Shown: positions 43,249 to 54,564 of the stretch, one piece after another
How positions within the stretch are numbered: the stretch's first letter is position 1
Layout: each line of letters begins with the position of its first letter
NCBI GenBank assembly: GCA_963556195.1
Contig: OY744533.1
Span: 47,576,749-47,640,748, forward strand
Length of the DNA stretch: 64,000 nucleotides
Direction of reading: 5' to 3'
Origin: Sepiola atlantica
Lineage: Eukaryota; Mollusca; Cephalopoda; Sepiida; Sepiolidae
Notes under the pieces: generated by a model
Seen by the model: the letters and a program-made list of their open reading frames with translations, nothing else
The model's database searches: none
Told to the model about the DNA's origin: nothing
Program-made: the position numbers and the translations under genes

Positions 43249-43327
<79 letters not shown>
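43199..43327. repeat. (CA)n-(TA)n compound microsatellite
   Basis: CA to about 43262, then about 64 bp of TA. Confidence 0.97.
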
Positions 43328-43330
<3 letters not shown>

Positions 43331-43587
43331 CCAGAATTCTATATATATTATATAGTAAATTGTTTTTAACGCCAATGCGTAGTTAAAGCTAAATAAATTG
43401 TTTAGAACTATTAGAATAATTTCAAACGCTATTGAAAATGTTTATCCATTCGTTTATTTATTTTTATTATCGCTTATGTTGGAATTCATGTTTTTAAACA
43501 TGACGTAAATCATCAATCTATGACGTCACATCAAAGCTATAATTATTTTTTAAGGTAATGTTTTAAATTCTACTTATAAGAAAATTA

Positions 43588-43656
43588 AGTAGCTCAGTTC
43601 ATAGAAATCAGATTGGAGATCTCAATGTTTCGGTTTCGATTTCCGGTCATGGCATC
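43588..43656 (+). repeat. tRNA-derived SINE head, degenerate
   Basis: TAGCTCAGTTCATAGA (43590-43605) is A-box-like and GGTTTCGATTTCC (43632-43644) is B-box-like, with tRNA-like spacing. No intact acceptor or anticodon stem. Confidence 0.5.
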
Positions 43657-44214
43657 TGCTTTACTCGTTGGGAATTTATTATTTATTATCAATGCTAAAT
43701 TTTCATGTTTCTGAAAGAAGTTAAGTTATTTTGTTTTTAAAAATTGTGACTGGTGGACAGACAGACAGAGAAAAATTCTTTTTATATTATGAGTGGATAT
43801 AATTTGTCTTTGCTTTTAATTTAAAAAAAAGAAGCCTTTACTCGAAGTTTAGATTTGATATGTTCATCTTTTTATGTTTTACTATCAAAATTAATGGTAA
43901 TTGGATTTATCGCGTTTTGCATTCGAACTATTCATTTTATAATAAAACTTTCGGACCACCCGTATAGAATTTGAATAAATGAGACTTAGAATTAGTAGAC
44001 AATAGTTTGATTGCTATTTTGTCTAAAAAAGGTAATACATCGTTTACCATCTCCGAAAGGTTGCGGTAACGCCTAGGAGGGTTAACTTCTTAAACAGAAC
44101 ATATACTACATTTTCATCCTAGCACGAAGACCGGATACACAAAATGATGTTTGATTTCAACGTATATCATTCGGCAGTTTAAATTATGTCATATTAATAC
44201 CTATCCAATAGTCC

Positions 44215-44435
44215 CTATTTACTTGCCTCCCCACGAGGGCAGAGTTAGGGTCAGCTTTTAATGTAGCGAAACTCTAGGTCCCCCCCCCCAAAAAAAAAAA
44301 TGGGCATTCTGGTTTGAGACAAACATAAAAGTTGCGTCAGTCAAAAAGGACTTCTCTTTCACTGACCTAGGACAGAAAAGGTGAAGTGTAGTATCAGAAC
44401 AGATACTGCACTTTTCTTTTTGTCAAAAGGCCAGC
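44215..44435 (-). repeat. SINE-like repeat family B, copy 4, with U2 snRNA-like head
   Basis: The minus strand opens GGCCTTTTGACAAAAAG, then AAAAGTGCAGTATCTGTTCT, a U2-like head. The body (GTCAGTGAAAGAGAAGTCC, CAAACCAGAATGCCC, TTAAAAGCTGACCCTAAC) ends CTCGTGGGGAGGCAAGTAAA. It contains a G-run and T-run expansion. Confidence 0.8.
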
Positions 44436-44980
44436 ATATGCGATAGTTATTCTTGAAGAGTGTTAGTTATCGATCACTCGAAATAACTATATCACAGTTG
44501 AAGAAAATAAAGTATAGTTTATTTTTTTAAATTCTTAATCGAACATGATTGAAAATGTCTACTCAGTCATCGTAAAAGTCTATTTAATTAAATCAATCGG
44601 CTATAGGCGCCATTCGTTTTAAAACTCAGTGACGCTAAATACTGATGCAAAAGTGTGAAATTCACTTATATAAATCGCGCCTTATTAAAATTATGAAAAC
44701 TAACCCTGATATATTTTTGTAGTACTATGGGTAAACGTAGAGATTAGATGAAGGTTAAGATTTTTCGAAAAAGCGATATGCAATAGCTCAAAACGGTTTT
44801 TTTTTTCTTCTTAAGATTATGACATGCTAAACGTATTCGAGTTAAAATGAATTTAGTATTACATATTAATAGGAAAAGAAACACCTTTTAACATTTTTCA
44901 TTAGTACATCGGCTTATTACCAATATGGCGGCATGATCGATACAAAAAGTGGAATGGAAATAAGGTGTAATGAAAAGAAG

Positions 44981-45225
44981 TATTTTATTTTGTAAAATAG
45001 TTTTCTCCAATTATTCAGTCTTCAGTAAATCTACATACTATTAAAAAGTGATGGTGTTTTGGGAGTTTGTCTGTACGTACGTAAATAGGAACATGTGATT
45101 GGTTGACAAAAAAGGAATAGGTAGAGTACATATTACGGTAATATGCAGATTAGGACCCGCGCTTTAATCGACTAGGCGTCGGTAGTTGCCTGATGTTTAT
45201 GTAGACGGCCGAATGCGAGAGAATA
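44981..45225 (+). repeat. Direct repeat G, copy 1 (near-identical to 50387-50634)
   Basis: 245 bp from TATTTTATTTTGTAAAATAG through GGAGTTTGTCTGTACGTACG and ATGTGATTGGTTGACAAAAA to GTAGACGGCCGAATGCGAGA, matching 50387-50634 with only a handful of differences. It contains TCTACATACTATTAAAAAG after AAA, a possible Helitron-type 5' end, but the match begins upstream of it. Part of it is inverted again at 45575-45660. Confidence 0.85.
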
Positions 45226-45660
45226 AACAGACCTGTTAACATTTTAATCGATTGAATCGCGAAATTAACTAATTGGAAATGAAAATTGATCAAAGCGACA
45301 ACGAATTTTAACGAGTAAGCACAGGTTATTACGTCTCCCGAAGGAGTTATTCAATTTTGTCAGGGGGAACAACTGATAACTAAAGAAAACAAATTGTACA
45401 AAATGTGGAGATAGTTGGAAGGTAACAAAACAAATGTTTTCATGCAAAAAAATAAATTATAACCCTAACCCTAATCCATAACTTTTCTTTAAATGTTGGT
45501 TAGTTTTTGCATATTTTCCAGTCGTATATCCAGCCTAATTTTGGATTTTTTGGACGAAGGCAACGGACTTTTCATTCAGCATTTTCCGGCCGTCTACGTA
45601 AACTACCGACGCCAAGTCGATTTTTGCTTGGGTCCTAATCTTCATAAGTACTCACATTAA
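45133..45660. repeat. Inverted arms around repeat G copy 1
   Basis: The arm at 45133-45215 (AGATTAGGACCCGCGC, GGCGTCGGTAGTTGCC, GTAGACGGCCG) is reversed at 45575-45660 (CCGGCCGTCTACGTAAACTA, CCGACGCCAAGTCGA, GGGTCCTAATCTTCAT), giving a structure of about 530 bp. The second copy of repeat G at 50387 has only the left arm. The short CCCTAACCCTAATCC at 45459-45473 inside it is not a telomere. Confidence 0.7.
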
Positions 45661-45719
45661 TAAAGGCAGCAGTTTTTACGATGTCAATAGCTGAGTTCGA
45701 ATCTCACGTAAGTCTAGAT

Positions 45720-46260
45720 CATTTTTCTAACATTCGATACGTGTTTTATAAATTTAAAGAAATTAACATAATAACATAAAAAATCATTGAAAAATCATTA
45801 AAATCATTACACGAATATTTTTTTAAACTAAATTACTTTTTTATAGACATAAAAGGTTATTCGGCATCAGTTAAAAGCGAATTATTTTTGCTTATAAACA
45901 ATATTTCTAATGTGTTTTTGCCGATTAAAACAATACGTCCTCTTATGCAAATACGAAGTCGTGTATTTTTCCACAAAATTTCACAAATATTTTTCTTTGT
46001 ATTCAGTATAAAATGGTAAAAGAAAGGTAAAGCTGGAAATTGACATAGTCAGGTACGGTACCAACATGGCTTTAGGGGCGCATATAAGCTAGGCCTAAAA
46101 ATGTTTGTTGGGAAGATGGTTATACTTCTTTTCGTATTATAATAATAGAAAACAGTTGGAGAAAGACGAAACTACGTTAATGTATTCCAATGGTTGTTTA
46201 TATGTTATCCGGTCTGCGGCACATTGTTCATAATGTGTAGATTGTTTATTGCATTCGACC
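45720..46260. other. Gap: no supported feature
   Basis: AT-rich DNA; nothing I can support apart from a lone B-box-like GAGTTCGAATCTC at 45694-45706. Confidence 0.45.
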
Positions 46261-46269
46261 AGACCAGGA

Positions 46270-46608
46270 GGGGGGGGGGGCGGACAGAAAAAAGTGGAGA
46301 GCGAAATAGAGAAAAGCAGAGACATTGAAATTGAGATAGATAGACAGATAGAGAGAGAGAGAGCGAGGGAGAGAGAGATCGAGAGAGAGAGAGCGAGGGA
46401 GAGAGAGAGAGCGAGAGAGCGACAGTATGTGTGTCTGAGAGAGAGATAGAGAGATAGAGAGAGAGACTCCCCACTTAGAAAAACATTGTTAATAATGTAT
46501 AGATTGTTCCTTTAGGTCGATCAGAGAGAGCGAAGGAGCGAGATATATATATATAGAGAGAGAAAGATAGAGAGAGAGAGAGGGGGAGAGAGAGACAGAC
46601 AGAGAGAA

Positions 46609-46653
<45 letters not shown>

Positions 46654-46843
46654 GAGAGACAGAGAGAGAGAGAGCGAGACAGAGAGAGAGAGACAGAGAG
46701 AGACACAGAGAGAGACAGAGACAGACAGACAGAGAGTCAGAGAGTCAGAAAGACAGAGAGGCAGACAGAAAAACAGGCCAAGAGACAGACAAAGCGAGCG
46801 GCTGAACGAGACATCTACAGATCAAAAGCAGCAAGTCAGATAG

Positions 46844-46910
<67 letters not shown>

Positions 46911-47014
46911 AAGAGCTAAAGAGATGGCAACAGACAGAGCGAGCGAGTGACCAATCTAGAGATAGATCGAGAGATATAAGGATAGAATGAGTAAGCTGGA
47001 CACACACACACACA

Positions 47015-47096
<82 letters not shown>

Positions 47097-47145
47097 GAGA
47101 GAGAGAGAGCAACAGAGAAGGGCAGACAGACAGACAGACAGATAC

Positions 47146-47186
<41 letters not shown>

Positions 47187-47316
47187 GAGAGAAGGAAAGA
47201 CAGACAGACAGAGAGAACTAGAGAGAGAGAGAGAGAGAAAGAGAGACGGAGATGGCGATAGACTGGGCAGGTAAATGACCGAGCGACAGATAGACACAGA
47301 AATCTAGATAGCAAGC

Positions 47317-47352
<36 letters not shown>

Positions 47353-47400
47353 AGGTAGAGAGAGAGAGAGAAAGAGAAAGAAAGAGTCGACCACCTACAA
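46270..47400. repeat. 1.1-kb purine-rich simple-sequence tract with embedded (TA)n
   Basis: (GA)n, (GACA)n and (GATA)n blocks, nearly all purine on the plus strand, with a pure TA array at 47012-47094. It can in principle form triplex or slipped DNA. All open frames here (LSLSLS and ERERER types) are artefacts. Confidence 0.97.
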
Positions 47401-47724
47401 ATAAATACTCTTAAAATTCGATTGCCCAATCACGTTTCTGTAGCGCGACAGGCGACTTCACGCAGAGCGGCGACAGAAAAAGGAAAAGCCTTCCTTGAAT
47501 AGCATTTACAAGTCATCAATGTCCGCACGATTTGAAAAGGTTGAAAAGAACAGGCGAAATGGCTACATAAGTGAACTAGTGGTACGGAGGTAGCAGACTC
47601 TAACCAAACTGATGGTGAAGAGATATGTCTCATTGTACATTTAGAATGAAATAGCAAGGCAATGTATTAGATATATTCACACACATACACACAAATACAC
47701 ACACACACAAACAAATTTACTGTC

Positions 47725-48920
47725 ATTAACCAATTAGCTATGCCAATGATAACATACAGCTGTGGAATTATTGATTGGCTACAAAAATACATTAATAGAC
47801 TAGACACTAACACCAGAAAAATGTTGACAATGTACAGAGTAATGTACAGAAACCAGTGTCTACTAAGGCTGTATCTACCAAGAGGAGCACAGGGTATGGG
47901 TCTCTTAGAAATTGACCATCAACATCGAGCCATTATTGTGAGCACTGATCAATATCTGATGAGCTCCTAAGTCCCAAACCTTATGATGGTATGCCAACAT
48001 CAAGTAACCAGAGCAAGCGGAACAACCTCTATCACAAAACTGGCCAAACATTTTGGACAGGGCTGTCTTACAAATGAGACAGGAACACACAACAATCCTG
48101 TCACTGAAATAGATCGCAAAAGCCGCCAGAAATACACTAAGACCTTCCATTACAGAAAACTGGAAGAATGGGCCAACCAACAACGTGCTACGTATTTCCT
48201 AGGTGAATTATCCCAGGAATATATAGATAAGGAAGGCTCTGTAGACTGGCTGAAAAGAGGATCGCTCCACTATGATCAGGAGAGAATGATAATGGCTGCC
48301 CACGATCAAGGCTTCATGACAAATGCCTTTAAAAAGATGAGTGGTCTCAACAACAATAACAAGTGCAGGTTCTGCCACACAGAAGTTGAGAGTGTGAGCC
48401 AGATGACATCCTGTTGTAAGGTTCTCCTGGGAGATGGCTATTATACAATGCGACACAACGGAGTGTGTAAATATCTTAGCTGGATTATATGTAAAAGTTG
48501 AATATCCAGTATAGCAGCAAGTCCTGGGAGCATATACAAGAAAGAACAGTTGCAAATAAGTTATACACCATCGAGTATGTCTATGCAGTCCCTACAGCTA
48601 CATATCTAGAAAACGGAGCTGTTTAACCTGACATCATGATATGGGACAAAAGGGAGAAAGTAGCAACCCTAGTTGAAGTCCCTAATGATGCAGGATTAAA
48701 CAGAGCTGAAAGGAAAAGATTACGAAATACGAAGGTCTTATGTACGACATGAAAAGAAACTGAAATCTAAGGAAGGTCTCTATCATCCCAGTAATTATAG
48801 GAGCCACAGGACTAATGAAAAAGGATTTCAAAAACTATCTGGCGAATATACCCGGTGAACCGAGTGCAAGAGATACAAACAATTGCTGTTAAAGGGACGG
48901 TTAGAATCTTAAAAAGATCT
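47725..48920 (+). mobile_element. Second restriction-endonuclease-type LINE (R2/R4 group), C-terminal fragment
   Basis: Order on the plus strand: YSCGIIDWLQKYINRLD and MLTMYRVMYRNQ (after the RT), an open frame 47983-48501 with EEWANQQRATYFLGELSQ and DWLKRGSLHYDQERMIMAAH, then CRFCHTEVESVSQMTSCC and LLGDGYYTMRHNGVCKYLSW. From 48627 another frame reads PDIMIWDKREKVATLVEVP, then SIIPVIIGATGLMKKDF. The family is clearly different from the 37-41 kb element. The RT itself is gone. Confidence 0.83.
47983..48501 (+). pseudogene. R2/R4-group LINE C-terminal region with damaged zinc knuckle
   Basis: The knuckle reads C-RF-C, eight residues, then Gln where the family has His, then four residues and Cys: CX2CX8QX4C. 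The Gln codon is CAG, one base from His. The endonuclease PD at 48627-48632 is followed after 14 residues by Glu instead of Asp, lying in another frame beyond stops. A mutated knuckle plus frame breaks make it non-functional. Confidence 0.8.
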
Positions 48921-48929
48921 CTTGGCTGG

Positions 48930-49755
48930 AGTGTCTGAAATAGCCGGTGAATGTCTGGGATCCGGTAGGATGCCCCATTCTCAGCAAAAACAAAAAAGAA
49001 AAGTTTTTTTTTAAAAGAGAGAATATATATATATATATATATTGATAGATACATAGATAGATTTAGATATATAAAGAGAGAGGAGAGTTAGGGTACCTTT
49101 GTTAATGTGACCCAGTTAAAAGTGTGGAGCGCCAAAACACATCTCAAGCAAAGGGCTTGACATCTATTGGCTGATGAAAATCATAACTTAGAAAAGAGCA
49201 ATAAAACCAACGAATCTTGTTATTTAGTTAAATAGAGGGAGAGAGAATGAAGGGATTTAAAAAAAATTATATATATATATATATTTTAATTTTAAAAGAA
49301 ACTCTGTAGGACCTTCATTATCGGGTCGAATTTGACACAATACACACAGTCTTGCAAATTTTTCATATTCGGTACACCGTAACATCTAATGTATATAGAC
49401 ACACAACATGGAAGTTAATTCAAGCACACACTTACAATAGGCAGCTAAAGTAGACAAAATATAATGAAGCAAACAATAACATAAGATATATAAAAATATG
49501 TTTGTTCTTAAATAACATATATCAATTACTTTTGAGGCTTCACAAATGCACACATTAAAATATATATTACTACTCAGATATTGAAAAAAATTAACAATGA
49601 AATTAAAGTTAAGATTTAAAATTCAAAATTAATTGCACAAATGTAAAACTCTATAAAAAATAAACTCAAATACATACAACATCATACACAGATGCACACA
49701 TGTATGTACACCGACAAATATATATGCATATATACACACACACACACTTATAAAT
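48930..49755. repeat. Gap with short (TA)n runs at 49020-49041 and 49268-49283
   Basis: AT-rich DNA, no gene seen. Confidence 0.5.
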
Positions 49756-49761
49756 ACAATA

Positions 49762-49762
49762 T

Positions 49763-49838
<76 letters not shown>
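49762..49838. repeat. (TA)n microsatellite
   Basis: About 77 bp of TA with one AAATA interruption. Confidence 0.95.
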
Positions 49839-49839
<1 letters not shown>

Positions 49840-50386
49840 TAGAAATTCCCAATAATATTAAGCAAGTAGATTACATAGATGACAGGTTACCTAGAAACAG
49901 GTAAATACCAACCATACATGAGTGAAAATTCCAAGTCCATATATGTACATCCTCTATCAAACAGCCCACCCTTTATAACAAAGCACCCCAAAAATCCATA
50001 GAAAAGTAGAATTAGCCCCTGATTAAATAACCTTTAATAATCATTAAAATATTGATAATGTGGCACTGAAAAATAGCGGATATAAAAATGCTCACATTAA
50101 GCATAAAATCACAGGAACCACTACAAATAGATTTTAAAATTGTAGCTGAAAATCCATTTAGTTTACACCCCCGTTTTACGAAATGCTATGAAATAAAATA
50201 GGAAATAGATTCTTAAACCCAATCAATTATTCATGCCTTAACGAAAAACAGCATATTATTAAAGTTAAAGATATGGATAAATTACTAAATAAAGGAAATG
50301 AAACTTCCATCAACTGGAAACACATTAAAATATACACATAAGGTAGCTTTTAAACAATCATTTGTCGTGGCTCACAACTGCTAAGC

Positions 50387-50634
50387 TATTTTATTTTGTA
50401 AAATAGTTTTCTCCAATTATTCAGTCTTTAGTAAATCTACATACTATTATTAAAAATTTATGGTGTTTTGGGAGTTTGTCTGTACGTACGTAAATAGGAA
50501 CATGTGATTGGTTGACAAAAAAGGAATAGGTAGAGTACACATTACGGTAATATGCAGATTAGGACCCGCGCTTTAATCGACTAGGCGTCGGTAGTTGCCT
50601 GATGTTTACGTAGACGGCCGAATGCGAGAGAATA
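50387..50634 (+). repeat. Direct repeat G, copy 2
   Basis: Near-identical to 44981-45225 over its full length, 5.4 kb downstream in the same orientation, with a small TATTATTAAAAATTTA indel difference. The right part of the first copy's inverted structure is not present here; unrelated ATTTAGATGAAACTAGCTAG follows. Confidence 0.85.
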
Positions 50635-50697
50635 ATTTAGATGAAACTAGCTAGAAAAAGTTCACATAAAAGAGGAAATGATTGGTTTATATCTCCC

Positions 50698-50736
50698 CCC
50701 TCTCTCTCTCTATCTCTCTCTCTCTCTCTCTCTCAT
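50698..50736. repeat. (CT)n microsatellite
   Basis: CT run after repeat G copy 2. Confidence 0.93.
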
Positions 50737-50869
50737 CTAAAAATAACAAAAATAAAATTTGCCGTTGTCATCACTACCTGTCTCTCTTCTCTCTTACCCT
50801 CCCATTTTCTAGCGTCGATAAATTTTCTTTGGTTAATGTTTCATGATTTATTTACGAAATAAAAGAGCA

Positions 50870-51520
50870 AAAATATATAAATATAAAGTATAAAATAAAA
50901 ACGTCTGTTACTTAAAATACAAACCAATAAAATTGGACTTTCTCTTTAAATTGTAAGCTTTTTTTAATGTAAAGTTTTCTTTCACTTCTTAATAAATTTC
51001 TCGCCCTCCCCCCGAATATTAAATAAATAAAAAAAACAAGCATGCTGAATATTTTCATTAACCCCTACTCTTTAGGAAAAGAGGTATTTTTCCCTTTCAT
51101 TTGGCGTTAATTCCTATTTTAGGCACGTAAATTATTTAAAGTGAAATAAGTTTTGGCATTACTCATAAAGACCATATATTTTTTTTACTTAAACCATGTT
51201 TTAGTAAAAAAAACGAAAAACGAAAGTAAACATTGAAACTCCTAAATTATATCAATTTACATCGTACGCGAGAAAAGCCAAAATAAAAATTAGATCGGAA
51301 AAATATAGTTGCTATCTAAACACGTCAAGTACGAGTCTAGCTAAGGAAGAACGATTACTCACGGTTATGAAAATGTCTTTTTTAATTAAAAAATGATGAA
51401 AGAAAGTTATCGTTCTTCATTAGCTTGCATCATTCTCTTTGTTTATAAAGATGGCGACTATTTTTTCAGCCTACTTTACATTTCGGCATTTTACGTGCAC
51501 AATAAAACTTGCCATACCAT
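50870..51520. other. Gap: no supported feature
   Basis: AT-rich DNA; no motif-bearing frame. Confidence 0.45.
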
Positions 51521-51529
51521 ACTCGCAGG

Positions 51530-51990
51530 CATTATCTTCTCCTTTTATGGGGTGATACTCCTAGGTATTACCTCCTCTATCTTGGAAGAGGTATTTCCGA
51601 TCAAGCATAACACATCCTTTTTTTGTATGTGTGTAGGGGGTATACTCCGACGCTTTACCTTCTCCTTTGGGGGTATATTTTCATTCTTCATAATACATTC
51701 TTCCTGGGTATTACCTTCTCTTTTGGGTGGGGAGAGGATAGTATAATATATGATCGTTCCTCACGATATCATCGTCTCATTATGAATTTCTCCCTTTTTT
51801 ACAGGGTCGGAGTAAGGTCTATTACAGGGTCTATTCTATTTCATGATATCATCCTCCTAGGCATTAACTCTTCTTTGGGGGGGGGGGGGTAGTGTTCGTT
51901 CGTCATGATATAATACTCTTAGTCATTACCTCTTTTGGGGGTGTCAATGTATGCAGTTTGTTTATTATGATATCATGCTCCTGACCTATC
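51530..51990 (+). repeat. Tandem hairpin-unit array, copy 2
   Basis: About seven diverged units of 55-70 bp, each with CTCCTAGGTATTACCTCCTC-like and GGGGG/GGAGG-like parts and a spacer ending CATGATATCATC or similar. The last part, CTATCAAAATATGCAACCG AAGGG and AGCATATATTTG, matches the end of the 42341-42720 array, and (TA)n follows here too. Open frames across it (51393-51892) have no protein motif and are reads of the array. Confidence 0.7.
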
Positions 51991-52044
51991 AAAATATGCA
52001 ACCGAAGGGAGCATATATTTGCTAGTTTAAAATATGATTACATT

Positions 52045-52045
<1 letters not shown>

Positions 52046-52102
<57 letters not shown>

Positions 52103-52114
52103 TAAATACCTTTT

Positions 52115-52183
<69 letters not shown>
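52046..52183. repeat. Two (TA)n microsatellites
   Basis: Runs at about 52046-52099 and 52119-52183 separated by TCTAAATACCTTTTCT. Confidence 0.95.
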
Positions 52184-52185
<2 letters not shown>

Positions 52186-52199
52186 GATCACTCTCGACT

Positions 52200-54110
52200 A
52201 CGGGCGATTTATGTTTTATCTAGGTAATGATTTCAAAGTCGGTATTTTGATTGTCTTGCAAAGTCATAAGAATTAATCACCATCGAATTCGAAAACCAAT
52301 AATATTTGCTGATTTAAAACAGAGCGAAAGAGAGGAGATGAAAACAAGAGATTTAACAGAATAAAAAATACATACGATGTAAATTGAAATAACATAGTGG
52401 CTCATGTTATCTTAAATGAAGAATGTTCTGCAGTAATTTTAAAAATCAACACTTTTGCTTGATAAAACGTTGAATAATGCAATAGTCAATAGGAACATTT
52501 GAATTTCTTCATAAACAGTTATTTTTCTACTTTTGTAAGCCAACTCCGCTTTTCATTGGTGTACATGGATCAGTATCTACTGTTCTCGGATAGTTTCAGT
52601 GGCATAGATCAAGTCTTGTGTTTTTCCTAAGAAATGCCCATGACGACTGCCCCTTTAGTGATAACAGGTAACACTAACATCTTTGCTCACAAAACGTTGA
52701 CAAAATTTGCTGCTGATAGTAAAATGGCTTCCGTCAGAGCCTTATATTATTGCAGAAAGAAAAGTCTCTTCAACGGAACCAATCGAAACAGCAAATAACA
52801 TGGCAAATAAATATTGAAAGAATAAATGATAAGGTTTATCCATAAAAAATGAATAATTTTGTTATTGACAACCTTCTTAAGCAATAGAAGATAAAGAGTT
52901 CGTGGAGAACGAGAGTTCAGAGTGTCCATAGAACGTTCCTAGATGAAAGAATTTTTTGTCGTATAGGGGTATATTGATCAGACATGTTTTTGCCTCTTGT
53001 TTCATTTTACTTTAATCAAAGTTATCAGAAATCAAGGGGTCCCTTCCTGCAACTAACACTTGATCTCTGTATGAGATACATAGATATTTGAATATTCCAT
53101 TAAAGTTCTTTATTACCTGTCAAACGTTGAGTTAGTCAAGAAGTTAAGAACATTAATTTTTCTCTCCCCAATTGACCAGTTAATTATGTAATAAGATATC
53201 TTTCTTGTGGTCTCTTGGTCGTACCGGATTCCAGGACAAGAAATCATCTAGTCTGGTGGCGTATCCAGCTAAGTGCTGTTACTTGAGGTAACATTAGTTG
53301 GGGAAGGTGCACCATTCCTCGTATAAGCAAGTGTATAGCCGTGTCGAGGGGATCTTATTTGGGCTTCGGATACTATGTTATTTTTTATATTTTGTTAAGG
53401 TTTACTTGTAGGGTGAAGTATACTCATATCAGGTTGTCCTGACAACTCCTTGTACAGAGAAGCCGAAGACACTCGAGGATGGTTCCTAGTAGGTAATTCA
53501 CACGTGCGCGTAAATAAGATAGGCATCAACATGTGTGTATATCAGCGTACGTGTTTTGTTAATGAGAGAGTGTATCTACTACATTGTGTACGAGTAGTTT
53601 CGACTAACAGCATGTATATTGTTGGCGCTGTGTTTAGTAGTTATGAAAGTCTCCCGTTTTGTCTACCACTATTCCCTCGACACAGGGTGCCGAGGCTATT
53701 TTGTGAGCGTCGTTCTCGCATGCGTCGAATGTGGAAGAAAACCGAAAAAAGAAAAAAAAAGCTGTGTTTCGGTTTTTATAGCACGCGCTGGAATTCGGAA
53801 TGACTATCCTCGTTTTTGATTTGTCTGAAAACAAAAATCTGGTTATTGGAGATTTTGTCCAATTGAGAGTCGATAGGTAAAAACAATATTCGCTGGCGCT
53901 TTGAACAAACCGAACGGAATGGCGTGCTATTCCCAAAATAGAACCAAATAATTTAAAAGAGGAGGTGAGGGGGGGGCATGACCACGAGACAGAGCTCAAC
54001 ACTGCGATATTTAAAGACAATTAACATCAAGCTTTGCAAATCTAGACTGGGGCTACGGAGTCGTTCTTCCTGTTCACGAACCGATACACAAGTGTGTCGT
54101 TCATGAAATC
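52200..54110. other. Gap: no supported gene; CpG-richer part at 53440-54080
   Basis: The 53450-53803 and 53634-54020 frames overlap on opposite strands, carry no motif I recognise and include an A-run, so I do not call them. The higher CpG content of 53440-54080 could mark a regulatory region. Confidence 0.4.
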
Positions 54111-54119
54111 CAGATACTA

Positions 54120-54182
54120 CTGACCGATGCTGCTACTACAACTGCTACTACAACTGCTACTACTACTACTACTACTACTACT
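54120..54182. repeat. (CTA)n/(CTACAA) trinucleotide repeat
   Basis: GCTGCTACTACAACTGCTAC-type run ending in pure CTA. Confidence 0.95.
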
Positions 54183-54564
54183 CTTGCATTGCAAAGAACG
54201 TTTAGAATTAAGAAATAAATGAGATATTTTAAGAAATGTTCCATCTAGTTTATTTGAAAAGAGAAATGTAAAATAATGAAAATCAAAAAAGAATGCTAAC
54301 AATTCCGCCTTAATTAACAAGTGGATTTCATGCCAGCCCAACTGTCCGTGGGAGGCTTTAAAATTGCAATTTCTAATTAAGGTTGTATTTAGTTGTTTGT
54401 CAAATAAATAATACTAACATAAAATAAAGAAAATCTCGATTAGGATTTTGTTCGGCCTCGCATCTCAATCGTGGACTCTGTCCGTCCGACGGCCACGGTC
54501 AATTTAACATAGAATTTTACTGACTAAATACTCAGATTTACGAACGCATTTATTGCATGGATTT

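Noticed and set aside
45457..45475. CCCTAACCCTAATCC telomere-like sequence
   Set aside because: Two and a half units inside a repeat; no array and no chromosome end.
51393..51892. Membrane-protein-like frames (117 and 89 residues)
   Set aside because: Hydrophobic reads come from the T-rich tandem hairpin units.
53450..54020. Overlapping frames of 117 and 128 residues
   Set aside because: On opposite strands, no recognisable domain, and an A-run generates the Lys/Phe clusters.
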